Positions 51,899-63,443 are shown, counted from the first letter of the stretch. The stretch is 64,000 bases of DNA from Auricularia sp. M13 (GCA_037042915.1 CM073196.1:1488001-1552000); one strand, 5' to 3'. Made by a program: numbers and translations. The notes: generated from the letters alone by a model not told the origin.

Positions 51899-53953
51899 TC
51901 ACCGACTCCTAAGTCGGTCTTTCTGGGGGGGGGGGTGCTGGGGATTATGGAACCCGACTAATCCCGGCATTGCATCCCGATTCTTTCCGGTCCAATCAGG
52001 TACCTGTATTTGCGTCCGTGACCATGCCTTTGAGTCCGGATTTTCCTCCCGTATCTTGCGAACCGTCTCCCTCGTCAGTGTGTTATCCTCAGCAAAAATT
52101 GTAACTCTGGTCACTCATAGCAACTAATTCTCATTGCTAAAGTACCTCATTCATGTAGCCACTCTGACTTCAGTTCGCAGGAAAGGGAATTCTCGTCTTT
52201 CTCAGGGATATCTGATGATAGAGAACTTCATTTCTCTTCTCTGAAGATGTGATAGCATGGAAATACTTGATGAGTGCAGTGAGATGTCCCCAATCTCCCG
52301 TTTGTTTCCAGACTCAATATGCCTGAAATCCGTCAATTGTGAGTCTGAGCACGGAGCGGCAGCAAACTGACAAAAGTCCGACTCGCCGCACCATCATCCC
52401 GCGCTTAGTGCCGCTAGGCTCGCCGACACTGCTGTTTTTGTGCCGGACTCGAGCTCTGTACACCCCCCTTTACACGCCTCTAGGGAGCTCTCGCACACAA
52501 TCTCGTACGTTCTCAATATCTTTTCCACTGCTCCGTTTTTCTGTATGCTCCTGTGCTGCAACCGCCGAATACGACATCGACGTCTGAGACCGAGCGTGTC
52601 CTTCGTTCCGTCACCTGCAATCGTCTACTGTGTGCTGTCGTTCGTGTCTCCTCGACGTGGCGGCTGCAGGGACCGTCTCGCGCGCCCGCTACGCAACTTT
52701 TGGCCGCTGCTACTTGGGCTGGCGGCACTCCTCCGTCTTCTTAGTCTGAGTCCCGCACTTGCCGTCCCGCTTAATTTTCCGCCTACTCGCACATACGATG
52801 AAGCTGTGCACAATGGCTTGCGCGCTGTGCCGCTGTGCCCATGTAAAATCTACACGCCGTGCTTGTGTCTGCACGGGTGGATTTCTCGCACGATTTGGAG
52901 CTCCTCGAAAATGACGAGCTGGCGCGTTCCGAACGACGACACTCTGTGACCACACGGTGCGGGGAACAAGGTGCGAGCGCAAGTGGTGCGCAAGGTGACA
53001 TCCTTCGAGTCGGGACCCTCGCCGATAGGAACGCGAGCACAGTCTCTCATTCAGCTATTGCCGGCGTTAACCTGCTCGACCTGTCCCGGTGGACCTGCAA
53101 TGCTATGTTTACCAAAAATTTACGTGCTGCAGGCTTATCCGTGCGTGCCGCGCCCGTACAAGGCTCTCAGCGCACAGAGCGTTCGAAAAGGTCAAAACCA
53201 AAAGCACACAAACGCATGCGCCGAAGGACAACCTGTGCTTGGTGCTGGATAGCCACAGAGGCTGTATGCTTGCTGCCACGCTCGACAGTGGGTTCCCTCA
53301 GCTCACCAGCAAGCTCGAGTATCACACGCTGCTTGACGTCTTCCTCTTTGCGCGCACGCGAGTGACGCGACCTCCTCCAGCTCTTGCGACACGATTCGCT
53401 TGAATATAAGACGAGCCGCGAAGTCCGGCATGTCATATAGTGACCTTTTCCTTGTAGATTGCCCGCCTGGAGTATGCTCGTTCTTCTCCTCAGCCCGAGG
53501 AACCCCTTGTTCTGCGTTTTTGGCTCGCACTCCGAAGGATATGTCTGCCACTCAGACGTTCAAGGTTGGCACACCTCATGGCCGAGCATCGCGCGGTTCT
53601 GAGACTTGATCTCGAAAGAAGATATAACTTCAGTGGGCATCGTGCCGACCCACGATTTGGAGGAACAGGTCACCCAATGCCGATATGAGCGTGATTTATG
53701 TAATTCCAAAGTAAGAAGCATGTTGTCACAGGGCGCAAAGCCGGTGATGAATTCGGTGAATTCGACAGACTGACGAGTCACCCGCAGAATGCCGGTTTGT
53801 AACAATAGTGCACTAGATTTAGTATTTGTCGCCATGGCAACAACTACAAAATGTACATTTTGCCACAATTCAGACTGTGATTCATCAGTCTGTCGAATTC
53901 GCCGGATTCGTCACCCGCTTTGCGCCCGGTGTGTGCGCCTTAGGAGTCGGTGA
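51899..53953. repeat. Segment bounded by a perfect 15-bp inverted repeat
   Basis: TCACCGACTCCTAAG at 51899-51913 is exactly complementary to CTTAGGAGTCGGTGA at 53939-53953. The enclosed 2,055 bases lie wholly between the two permease copies. This would fit the terminal inverted repeats of a decayed DNA transposon, but I see no target-site duplication and no transposase. Confidence 0.4.
53731..53927. repeat. 43-bp inverted repeat around a 111-bp loop
   Basis: Left arm 53731-53773 (begins GGGCGCAAAGCCGG) and right arm 53885-53927 (ends CACCCGCTTTGCGCCC) match in inverted orientation at 39 of 43 positions. Both arms encode the same short peptide reading (SVEFTEFITGFAP on minus, SVEFAGFVTRFAP on plus). 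Confidence 0.6.
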
Positions 53954-54218
53954 CTGCCGCTGGCGGCGCTACGATCCGTTAGTACGTATGGGGTCGCCTG
54001 CGTTCATCTCTCATTGGCCTCCCCGCGCTGAGTAGATCTGTCTATAGCCGTGGAGGTACGCATGAACATTGAAAAGCCACGCGTCTGAGATCTGTGGCTT
54101 TCCAGAACATGTACCGCACCGGTCGCCAGGCGCCGTTCAGCGGTCTGTTCCTCGGAGCAAATAGAATTCTCCGCACGCCTGAGCACGACTCTGTCATTCA
54201 ACGAGTGCTCGCTTCACA

Positions 54219-56388
54219 ATGTCTGCGACGTCGAGCCACGTAGGGAAGGCCGCTGACTACGACGCGCCGCCGTTGCTGGCGCCAGAGTGGACACCAGAGG
54301 AAGAGACGCGGGCGAAGCGCAAAGTCGACTTTATCGTCCTACCACTGCTCGTGCTGGGATTCTTCTGTCTGCGTGAGTTCTCCCTCGTGTGAGGGTAGGA
54401 ATGTAGGTCTCATCAGATGATATGGGCTCAACTCAGAACTGGGTCAGCATTACCTTCTCTTAGAGCAGCCACATTCTGATTTGGACTACTGTATAGATCG
54501 CGGAAACATTGCGAATGCTCTGACCGACAACTTCGTAGGTGGTTTCCATGGATTATCACCTGCGGAGCAGGCGTTTTACGCGTTTCGGGACATAGCTCGA
54601 GGACATCGGCATCACGCAGAACCAGTTCAACGTTGGCCAACAGCTTCTCAGCGCGGGAATTGTACTGTTAGAGGTTCGTCGACACTACTTACTCCCGTTG
54701 CAACAGTCTCTACACCCCTGCTCACCTTCTCCCGCGTAGATCCCGTCAAACATTTTGCTATATCGTATAGGGCCCCAGAAGTGGCTAAGCTTCCAGGTGA
54801 TCGCATGTGAGAGGCATTTCTCCAATTGTCGAGGCCTCTGATAATGTGAAAATATCCAGTCGGGCTTGTCAGCACCTTCCAGGCCTTCAGAAAGGCTACA
54901 GCGCGTTCCTTGCGACGCGTCTTCTGCTTGGCTTAACCGAGAGCGGGTTTATTCCTGGCGGGCTATACACGTTGACGACATGGTGTATGTCGATGTCCCC
55001 TTCCCTTTTCGTTTCTTGAAGCTGATATTCTATCATAGACACGAAGGCGGAAACTGCGAAACGCGTGATGATATTCTTTGTGGGCCTCTGCGCCGCCATG
55101 GCGAACACGAACCTTTTATCCTACGGAATTCGTGAGCGCATCCCTGCACAGAGACTCTTGTCACGCGTACTCGAGCTGAGATGCAAATAGTGCATATGCG
55201 TGGGATCGCGGGCAGGCCGGGCTGGTTCTGGGTGTTCATCATCATGGGCCTGTTCAGCATCCTCGCTGGCCTTGTGATTGGCCTCCTCCTCCCTGATTCT
55301 GTGCACAAAGCCCACGCCGTTCCTCCTCCCGGGGCTGAAATACTTCAGCGAGCGCGAGCTGTTCATTCTCAAGCACCGCGTCATCCTCGACGACCCCGTC
55401 AAGGCTACAGGGCCGATACGCATTGGGCGCAGGGAGTTGCTTTCCGCAGTTTGTGTCTAACTCTTCCCTGCACTATTTGACATGGCCTAATCGTGCTTCT
55501 CAGCTGTCTAACTGGAAACTATAGTCAGTCTCGGCCCCCTCACCATAAGTTCACACATGGACGTCCTATTTACAGTCCTCATGTGATGATCTCCCTGCTC
55601 AACAATGGCCCGTGGAACACATTTAATGCATGTACGCACGCATTTGGATCATTCGTGGGCATTTATTCACCGTGACACGTTGCAGATGCGCCTACCATCG
55701 TTAACTCGCTTGGGTTCGCGCCTCTCAGGTCGAACGCATTAGCCTCTGTAGGACCTTGGCTACTCATTCCCGTCCGTCTGCCAGATTTTACGCACTGCGA
55801 AAAAGCTGAATCATTCTCCCAGCTTGCAGTCACATTGAGCTGGTTCTCAGACCGTTTGTTCGTCCCTCGAACCGTCGTCCCACAGACATTGCCCTGACAC
55901 TGCTACAGCCAACTGCGAGCGGCGACGACCACCCTCGCGATGACCCTCAACTGGGCATTCATGATCGTCAACCAGCAGCTGACGTACAGCACGAGCCGCG
56001 GTAAGCGGTACGCGGGCGTCGTGCTGACGCAGAGCATCAACTTTCACCGCGCACCCGCTCAACACCGCGTGGATGGCGCTGCAATGCCGCAACTCGACCG
56101 AGCGCGCCGTTGCGATGGCCATGATCATCATGTCCGCCAACGCGGCGGGCATTACGGCTCGCAGCTCCTGCGCAGCGACGATGCGCCGCGCTACCATCGC
56201 GGGTTCATCGTCATGGTCGTGTTGCTTTCCGCTGGCGTGGGCTTTGCTTGTTCCAGTGGGCATGGGAACGTGCCACAGAACGGAGGAGAATGGAAAGATG
56301 TGTCAAGGATGTCGTTCCCGCGGACGACCGGCCGGAGCGTTTGAGCACGAGCGACGAGAAGCTCGCGATATTGTCCTCGACGCCTTAG
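54219..56388 (+). pseudogene. Decayed tandem copy of the Dal5-like permease (copy 2)
   Basis: Aligns along its whole length with copy 1, beginning MSATSSHVGKAADYDAPPLL (ATG at 54219) and sharing the same introns, to the stop at 56386-56388. Compared with copy 1 it has at least five single-base length differences: near 54890 (one base short, FQAF region), 55306 (one extra A), 56043 (one extra base, NF region), 56152 (one short) and 56245 (one short). Five indels in 2.1 kb exceed the rate of about one per gene seen in housekeeping genes here. Loss of function is therefore the best reading, though some may be homopolymer errors. Conserved segments such as GIAGRPGWFWVFIIMGLFSI remain clear. The duplication unit is about 4.65 kb. 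Confidence 0.82.
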
Positions 56389-56514
56389 ATTAGAAACGAG
56401 AAGTGACAGCTTAACGTAGTGTAGATGCCGGAGCGAGAGTCTATGGTTGCAGAATGCGCCATGCGTTGATAATTTACGTTGCAAGAGAGCGAATGGTGCT
56501 GCAGGAAGAACGGT

Positions 56515-58027
56515 TTATTCGAGCAAGACGACCTCTTCGCCGCCGAGCGCCATGGACTCGCCCAGCTTGTCCGCGCGCCGCTTGAGCTCCTCGGCGTGCT
56601 CGATCATCTGGCGCACGTGCAACCGGATGGCAGCGCCCTCGGACAGCAAGTCGACGGATTGGTCTACAATCTGTTTCCACGTTTTGCCTTCCTTGCGCAG
56701 GAGTTCGGCCAGCTCGTCTTTGATGCGCCTTGGTGCACCCGGGCCGTCGTATGCAAATGCCGTGTACAGCTGGACGGCGGACGCACCGGAATGTGCGAAT
56801 GCTAGGGCGTCTGCGCCAGACGAGATGCCGCCGCAGCCTATGAGTGGGATGGAAGGAGGAAGATGGGTGCGGAGAATGCGAGAGCATTTAAGAGAGAGAG
56901 GGAGCAGTGGTGGGCCCGATAGTCCACCTGTTTCCGTCTTATTTGCTGCAGGAAATCATGAAAACGAGTGCCATTATCATGTTTTGGGACTCACGTGACG
57001 ACAAGCCTGGTGGCCGCTGGATCGTGGTGTTGCTGACGATGACGCCGTCGACACCACAGTTCTTGACCGCGATGGCGACGTCAACCAGTTCAGTTTCGCC
57101 CAAGTCAGGCGCAATCTTGAGCACGATTCGAGGTTTGGCTTCTGTTGCATCCCGCGCCGCTACGACATCCCCAAGAAGCTTTTCCAACGCTTCGCGTTTC
57201 TGAAGATTTCGGAGGCCAGGCGTATTGGGCGACGACACGTTGACGACGAGCACGTCGGCCCAGGGAGCGAACTTGCGCACGCCTTCAACGTAGTCATCCG
57301 TCGCGTCAGCCGGCGAAGACTTGTTCTTCCCCAAGTTGATAGCGAGAATCTGGCCGTCATCCTGACCGTGTGCCCGGGCGCGCAATCGCGCGAGAAGTGC
57401 TGCGTGTCCTTTCGACGGGAAGCCATATCTGTTGATTATTGCGCCGTCCGACGTCAGGTGAAAGACACGCGGCTGTTCGTTGCCGGGCTGGGGCTCGGGC
57501 GTGACGCTCCCTACTTCGACCCAGCTGAATCCAAGGCCGAACAAGCCTGCGTGCAGTTCAGCATGCACATCGGACGTTGCAGCGCGCGATGCATACCGTC
57601 AATGGCCTCGCCGTCTTTGTCGAAGCCAGCAGCGAGTCCTATGGGACTAGAAACGCGTCGGCCCCACAGCTGCCGACATTTGAGCACGCGCAGCAAGCGC
57701 GCGGCACGATGCACGCACCTCGGTCGCGAGTGTCTCATCGTCCTTGCCATAGTCCCTCGGCGCAATTCCCGCGCTGAGAGCGCGCACGGCGGCCTTGTGG
57801 GCCGCCTCGGCGTCGAGGACCGTCCGCAGGAGCGGCGTCGTCACATAACGGTGCACTGCAGACCGGCTGTCGGAATAGTACGCGACGAACGCGCCGCCGC
57901 CGAGCACGAAGAGCGAGCCGTACAGCCAGTTGCGCACGGCGTTACTGCTGCTGCTGCTGCCCGCATGGGTGGATAAAGTTCGTATTCGCGCGGGTTTCAA
58001 TAATGCTAGTGGCCGTCGGGCAAGCAT
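56515..58027 (-). CDS. URA9: Mitochondrial dihydroorotate dehydrogenase (class 2)
   Basis: Starts [20 protein letters not shown], a mitochondrial presequence, followed by a membrane helix ([18 protein letters not shown]), as in respiratory-chain-linked DHODH. Catalytic core: [78 protein letters not shown] with the catalytic serine, [22 protein letters not shown] and [20 protein letters not shown] plus [16 protein letters not shown]. It ends [10 protein letters not shown] (stop 56515-56517). Introns GTGCGT...GGCAG, GTATGC...CGCAG and GTGAGT...TGCAG splice in frame. The enzyme oxidises dihydroorotate to orotate with ubiquinone in de novo pyrimidine synthesis. Head-to-head with the DUF1764 gene, 91 bases between start codons. 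Confidence 0.95.
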
Positions 58028-58118
58028 CGTTCAGTTGCAAGCGAGCTACAAAGCAGTTCGGCCAACACCGGTGCTCTCGACTTTTTTCTTCCTTCTTCCT
58101 TCCTTCCTTCCTCGCGAC

Positions 58119-58755
58119 ATGCCCGCCAACGAAATCGACGACATATTCTCGTCAAAGGGCAAGCGCAAAGCCGTCGCCGAGGCCGCGAAACCTGAACAGG
58201 TTGTTGTTGTGGACAGCAAGCCCAAGAAGGACAAGAAAAAGAAGAAACGCAAGGCCGACGCGCTCGACGAACCTGCATCCGCGGTCGCGTCCAGCTCGAA
58301 GACGGTGGCCAAACCCACAAAGGCCGTCGCCGTGACTGTCTTCAAGGAGTCTTCTGGCGCTGCTGAAGAGGGGCGCCCATCCAAGCGAGTGAAGACGAGC
58401 AACAAGTCGACCGAGGGCGCCAGCAAAGCCGCTCCCCGAAATCTGTCAAGGAAGACGAGGAGCGGTTCAGAGATTCTCGGGGCACGGGACCGCGTACGTG
58501 TTTACTCGCACCCCCGTGTATCTGTTTTAACGTCCTTGCTGCAGGTAAGAAGACAGAGGAGGGCTGGAACGTCTTCAAGGAGGATGAACTTGGTATCAAC
58601 GCCGAAAGTGGAGGTGCGTCTGCGTCCCTGCTTTCTGGATCCATGCTTTGCGTCAACGTGCAACAGACACTCCCTTGTGTCCGTTTGACTGCGACTGCTG
58701 TAAGTCTTCAAACTTTCTGTCGCTGCATATGCTCACGCGTTTACAGGCTTCTAAC
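58119..58755 (+). CDS. DUF1764 family protein
   Basis: Starts MPANEIDDIFSSKGKRKAVA. A Lys-rich low-complexity part follows (SKPKKDKKKKKRKADALDEP, TVFKESSGAAEEGRPSKRVK), likely nuclear or nucleolar. The conserved C terminus spans three exons: KEDEERFRDSRGTGPR, KKTEEGWNVFKEDELGINAE and DTPLCPFDCDCCF, with TAA at 58753-58755. The TEEGWxxxxEDELGI and CPFDCDCCF motifs define DUF1764; the three cysteines may bind metal, but function is unknown. Joining the N and C parts needs one more C in the run 58434-58437. The 5' leader just before the ATG is a CT tract (TTCCTTCTTCCTTCC), common in strongly expressed fungal genes. Confidence 0.88.
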
Positions 58756-59590
58756 ATGTACTTGTACCATCGCCAATGTACACCATCTCTTGCCGAACAT
58801 CCTCAAGCTATGATCACGCGTTAAAGGCCTTGCCTGTTATATGGCCACGTCCTGCACTGTGGTCGTCATCCTGCCTTGATGAGGCCAAGACTACAGCACG
58901 CCAGCCGTCGCCTCTCCACAAAAGTCTGCTCGCCTTCTTCGAGGTCTTCAGATCTAGCAGAGAGGACACATGTCTCGCGTGCCGCGCAGCCTGGCAAAGA
59001 CACTATTCTGTCCTGTCTCGTGAGCCAGACTGACCTGAACACCGTCGGCTCCTTCGAAGCTTCTCTGACCGCCGTATGGCTAGATGGTCTGTGGGAGTCA
59101 AAAGGCAGCCAAAAGCACCATGCCTTGCGAGGCCCTTCTTTTTGAGCAGGCAGCTCGTCCGTCGCTGTAGGCCTTCACACGGAGGATACATCTCTTCCTC
59201 GTTATTACTGTAAATAAACGGGCTGCCAATGTATTGGATGATTTCATCTATACAGAGTGACTGCGCTATTCCGCGACACGAGGAACTGGGAGGTGTCGGT
59301 GTGAGCCGGAGTGATTGGATGAGGCAACCTCAGCAGCGCATGTAGGAAGAAAAGAACTTAGCAACCAGCATGGAGACATGGAGAACACAGTCAACTACCA
59401 CGAGAAACTCTTGCGAGTATGCGAGTGCTCAATGGTGATGCTCAATTGAATGTTTGTATCCAAAAGGACTGTGACATATGAGAAGCAAAGAAAAGAAAGG
59501 AAAGAAAGTAAGAAAGAACAGGTTCTAACTGATACAGATTACTTATCAAAACCAAATCTCCACAGTCCGGCAGAGTGCACTGTGCAGGCA
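58756..59590. other. Convergent intergenic region; no gene seen
   Basis: About 835 bases between the DUF1764 and UBC6 stops. An AATAAA-type signal (GTAAATAAACGGG) lies near 59211, and a purine-rich AAAGAAAGGAAAGAAAG run near 59487. Open frames around 58776-59145 have no motif support. Confidence 0.45.
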
Positions 59591-60885
59591 CTAGAACCCA
59601 AACAGGCCGAACTTCCTGCACAGGAGGCATGCAATAAGCATGAGCAGCGTGCCAATGGCGACATCGAACAGCGCCAGCGTGGCCGGCGTGCTGACGCTGC
59701 GCTGCTGCCGCTGCTGGGGCACGACGGCCTGCGGCGCGAAGGGCGTCATGGACGCCGTGATGGCCGCCGCGAGCTCCGCGCCCGCCGGGTCCGGGCTGTT
59801 CGCCGGCGCGGCGGGCGCGTGCCCCGGCGCGCCAACGGGCCCCGAGGGCACGTGCGCGACGATGTCGGACATGGGTGATTGCGCGACGACCGCTTCGTGT
59901 TGGTGGTGCTGCTCTTCTACCGGGCTGACTCAGCTTGCGCACTTTCGACCCCTTCCTTGTCTTTGGATGGCGGGTCGGGGAGCAGCTCGAGGTTGGATTG
60001 CTGACAGCGCGGACATGTCCAGGTTCGCGAGCTGGTAAGGGGATTGCAGTTGAATGAGTGAAACTGAATGAATGGTGAACTGTGTGCGCGGCGTACAGTT
60101 GGGCGAGGCGCTTGCGTTCCGCGGTGGGGTACTCTATGGCGCCCACGCCGACGGCGTCTTTACCCTTCAGCGGGAAGAAACCCTGCAGACCGATAATGGC
60201 TGCGAGCAAGGATCAGCAACATGCAGGGACAATCGTAGCAGCAGTGCGCACCCGTCCGGACACCCCAAGCCGGCTGCCACAGCTCTTCATGATCTACACA
60301 CAAGTACACAGTAAGCATCCAGCCACAGCGACGAGCGCAGGCCACGCACAGTTGGTGAAGCTGATACATATCTAAGCGCTGGCGTGTGAGCGCCCAACAA
60401 GACATGCCATTGCGATGTGACGCAGCACGCACCTTGGTGTTGAGCTCGAAGCGGCCGCTGGGCGTGAGCATCATGATGGACGGCGGCCTGAAGGGGTATT
60501 CGCCCGGCAGGAGGATGCGGACGTGGTACAGGCCGCCCTCGAACTCGGTGCCTGGCGAGCCGCGGATGGTGCAGTGCCATTCCTGCGAGCGGACGCGAGC
60601 TTAGTTCGACGTGCGACTCTATTGCATGGCGAGAGCTAGAACGTACGAAGATATCGTCCTGGAACGGTGCTCAGCATGTACATAACACATTAGAGTCAAG
60701 AGACGGAGCGTACCTCGAGCGGCGCCGCCACGTAGTCCGTGGACGGGTCATTCGCGAGCTCGCGTGCTTCTTGCAGAATCCGCTTGACAGCTGCAGACCG
60801 ATACAATGAGCAAGCGTCCAGGCCGCACAACGACCAGCTCGGGCTTACCGGAGTTGTTCTTGTTGTGGGACGAGCGGGTGGCCAT
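59591..60885 (-). CDS. UBC6: Tail-anchored ubiquitin-conjugating enzyme Ubc6 (UBE2J type)
   Basis: Starts MATRSSHNKNNS, then AVKRILQEARELANDPSTDY and EWHCTIRGSPGTEFEGGLYH, VRILLPGEYPFRPPSIMMLT. The catalytic Cys lies in NTKICISFTN, followed by YHEELWQPAWGVRTAIIGLQ: the UBE2J-type active site, which lacks the HPN motif. The C terminus ends in a membrane anchor (LFDVAIGTLLMLIACLLC then RKFGLFGF; stop 59591-59593) for insertion in the ER membrane. Ubc6 supplies ubiquitin for ER-associated degradation. Six or seven short introns (for example GTGCGT...CTTAG after NTK). One extra base in the CCGGG stretch near 59920-59924 is needed to reach the anchor. Head-to-head with MRP10, 106 bases apart. Confidence 0.94.
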
Positions 60886-60991
60886 GAGTTGGATGGAGAA
60901 AGTGAATGCGGCTGTCAGAAAGGCGAATCGGAAACGTGGTCGCGATACCGGCGCCGGCCGGGCGGATAGCTGCCTGCTCGTCCCAGTCGCG

Positions 60992-61404
60992 ATGCATATC
61001 CACAAAGTCAAGGTACCGTCGTGCCAGCCAGCTTAGGACAGCGCTCACCCATACTTGCGTTGCATAGGTCCGGACAAAAAACCGTGCGTGTGGCATTCTC
61101 AAATCTTTGACGACGCTGAACTTTTGGATTAACAGCGACCACCTACACGCCCTGCGCCGCGCAGCTGGTCGAGATGCTCGGGTGCTGGGCGAGCAAGGGC
61201 GACAAGCGCTCTGAGGGAGCCTGCGCCGCCATGGCACTTGCGCTGCACAGCTGCATGCGCTCACACGTACGCGCTTTTCGCATTCTCCTCGTCATCGCCG
61301 CTTACCGTCCCTCGTTCGTTTCGCTGTAGCCGCCGCTCGTCAAGCAGCACAAGTCAGCCATCAACTTCCACCTCTCGCGCCTGCGCAACCAGATCAACAA
61401 ATAA
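60992..61404 (+). CDS. MRP10: Mitochondrial small-subunit ribosomal protein Mrp10 (mS37, CHCH)
   Basis: Four exons. The first encodes MHIHKVK, then VRTKN, then PTTYTPCAAQLVEMLGCWAS with KGDKRSEGACAAMALALHSC, and last PPLVKQHKSAINFHLSRLRN ending QINK (TAA 61402-61404). CAAQLVEMLGC and CAAMALALHSC form a twin CX9C, the CHCH fold imported through the Mia40 route. The N-terminal MHI-KVK and C-terminal K-INFHLSRL are typical of Mrp10 in the mitoribosome small subunit. About 83 residues. An AATAAA sequence overlaps the stop codon, so polyadenylation may be close. Introns GTACCG...ATAG, GTGCGT...ACAG and GTACGC...TGTAG. Confidence 0.92.
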
Positions 61405-61510
61405 AGTACCTACTAGAGCGTCTGCGTTTATTGACTACTTTTACACTGAGTGGGGGGATGCAAAAATTCCGGCCATTGTCAATGAGCCAAGTCTGAAGCT
61501 CAAAGCTATG

Positions 61511-63443
61511 CTACGAGTCAACGATCTTCCAGTACGCAACGCTGCAATCGTGTCCGGCGACGACGGTCTGCTGCACCCTGGCGTTCTTCTTCCACACGTT
61601 GCCCTGCATGTCGCGCACCGCCATCGTCCGCTCGCCCAGCAGCGCGCGCTGCCCGCTCGCGTCCTCCAGCGGCGTAGGCACCGCGAGGCTCTTGCGCGCG
61701 CCGTTGCCCAGCTGGCCGCTCTGATTCAGGCCCCACACCAGCAGGTCGCGCTTGACGTCGCCCAGCGCGCGCGCGCCGAACGTCAGCAGGACGTGGCCCG
61801 ACGGCGCAGGCGACACGCTCAGCGCGTGGATGTCCATGGGCACTGTCCGTTGGAGCGCGTCCGAATCTTTTCATGCGCATGTCAGTCGGGGAAATTGAAC
61901 TGGGCAGGCAGAAGGAAAAGACGCACATTCCGTCAGGCCGCTCACAGCGCGAATCCGCAACGGGTCCGCTTGCGCCGAGCTGAACACGCCGTTGCCCAGC
62001 GCGCCCCACTGGCCCCGGCCGGCGGCGAGGACGTCGATGCTGCGCTCCTTGCCCGGGCTCGCGCGCTCGACGACGAAGAATGCCAAATCGCCTCCTGCGG
62101 CAATGGACAGACACTTCGAGAACGTGCCCACCGGGCAAAAACGCGATGTGACGACCTCGCTGGGCACCGTGACGTACGGCAGCGTCGTCGTGCTGCCCAA
62201 TCCGAGCTGTCTAAACACGAGCGAGCGCAAATGAAAATCTGAATGAGTTGAAATTCGCAAAATCGTAGACGAACCCGTATTCATTCGCGCCCCACGCAAG
62301 CACGCGTCCCTGCTCCGCAGTCCTCACGAAGCTCGCGCGGTCGCCCGCGACGACTTGCGCGGCCTTCACCTCCGTCAGCGCGGGATCTCGAACAGCTTGT
62401 CGCAGAAATGGATGCTGCCGTCGTCCACGCCCTCCGGAATGGGCGCGGCCAAATCGTCCTGGCGGCCCTTGACGTTCAGCGTGAGTTCGACGCGTTTATT
62501 TGCATTTGCGGAGGGATCGGGGTTCGGGATGTCGACTTTGCGGAAACCTAGCTGGCCGAAGGCGTTGGCGAGCAGCGAGATGGGGTGCGCGAAGACGCGG
62601 CCGGAGGAGGTCAAGGCGAGAAGGTGGTCGCTGCCTGCGGATATGGATGTGAACCTGGCTTTGGGGTCAGCTTTATGTTACAGTATGCATGCTGCAGTGG
62701 TGCACACGCACTTTTCGCGGAAAGCAAGTCTGGAGTCTGGCGCGAGCTCGACGTGCGGAACAGGACTACTGCCGCCGCCCCATATCCAAGAGAACCAGGA
62801 CGACGACGAAGAGGATCTGGGCGGGTGCTGGTCCGCGGACACGGGTAGCGCATAGACGCGCCCGCTTCTGGAGAGCGCATACAGCTTCTTGCCGCTGAGC
62901 GAGACAGACGCGATATCCTGTAGCAGACAATCAGAACTCAATGGGACGCCTGAGCATGCTAAGGAGAACGCGTGCCTTGCCCGTGAGCGTGGGCATGGGC
63001 TCGCGGTTGTCCCTGGATGTGGCGCCGAAATGCGCGTCGCCCCATTGGTAGACGTCGCCGCGCGCGTCGACGAGCGCGCCGTGCGCCGCGTGCAGCGCAG
63101 GTCGCGCAGCGGCGGCAGCTTGAGGTCTGACGCGGACGGCGTGCGCACGCTGTCCGTCGCCGGCGCGTCGGGCGAGATGAGCTTGCTCCTGCAGAGTCTG
63201 TGTCAGACGGTCGGGCACCACAGTACTGGAAATTGGGCAGTACGCGCCTGTTCGAGCCCCATACGAGCGTCGGCGCGTCCCAGTTGACCGGCGCGGGTGC
63301 GGGCTTGGGCGCTGGGGCGCGTCGCGGCCGTCGTTGGCGAGCTTGAAGGCCCATACGGACGCGAAGACGGCCGTGCCGGACGCAACGGCGGCACCGAGCA
63401 GGCGGCCGTGGGCTGCAGAGCGCCGCAGCAACGGGGACGCCAT
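61511..63443 (-). CDS. RCC1-repeat mitochondrial protein, FMP25-like
   Basis: Starts MASPLLRRSAAHGRLLGAAV, then SGTAVFASVWAFKLANDGRD: presequence plus one membrane helix. Then PVNWDAPTLVWGSNRRVLPN opens the first RCC1-type blade. Further repeats read KKLYALSRSGRVYALPVSAD, SSGRVFAHPISLLANAFGQL, RVLAWGANEYGQLGLGSTTT, DVLAAGRGQWGALGNGVFSS and DLLVWGLNQSGQLGNGARKS, with the end VVAGHDCSVAYWKIVDS (stop 61511-61513). The fungal FMP25 group (RCC1-like, inner mitochondrial membrane) is implicated in complex III assembly in yeast; human RCC1L is a more distant relative. One extra C in the run at 63314-63317 (G on plus) is needed to join presequence to blades. Convergent with MRP10, head-to-head (78 bases) with the next gene. 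Confidence 0.8.

Larger units (their letters stand above)
51759..54218. other. 2.46-kb region between permease copies; no supported gene
   Basis: Contains an 11-G run at 51925-51935, a perfect 15-bp inverted repeat (51899-51913 and 53939-53953) and a 43-bp inverted repeat (53731-53773 and 53885-53927). Open frames around 52440-53605 on both strands read in places like protein, for example LCLVLDSHRGCMLAATLDSG on plus near 53240. I could not assemble exons or recognise any family. Confidence 0.45.

Noticed and set aside
51892-51920. tRNA-like hairpin (CCGACTCCTAAGTCGG)
   Set aside because: The loop is six bases and no acceptor stem, T arm or B box surrounds it. The sequence instead belongs to a 15-bp inverted repeat.
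52440-53605. Overlapping frames on both strands that read partly like protein
   Set aside because: I could not find compatible exons, a conserved motif or a family; listed as an unresolved region rather than a gene.
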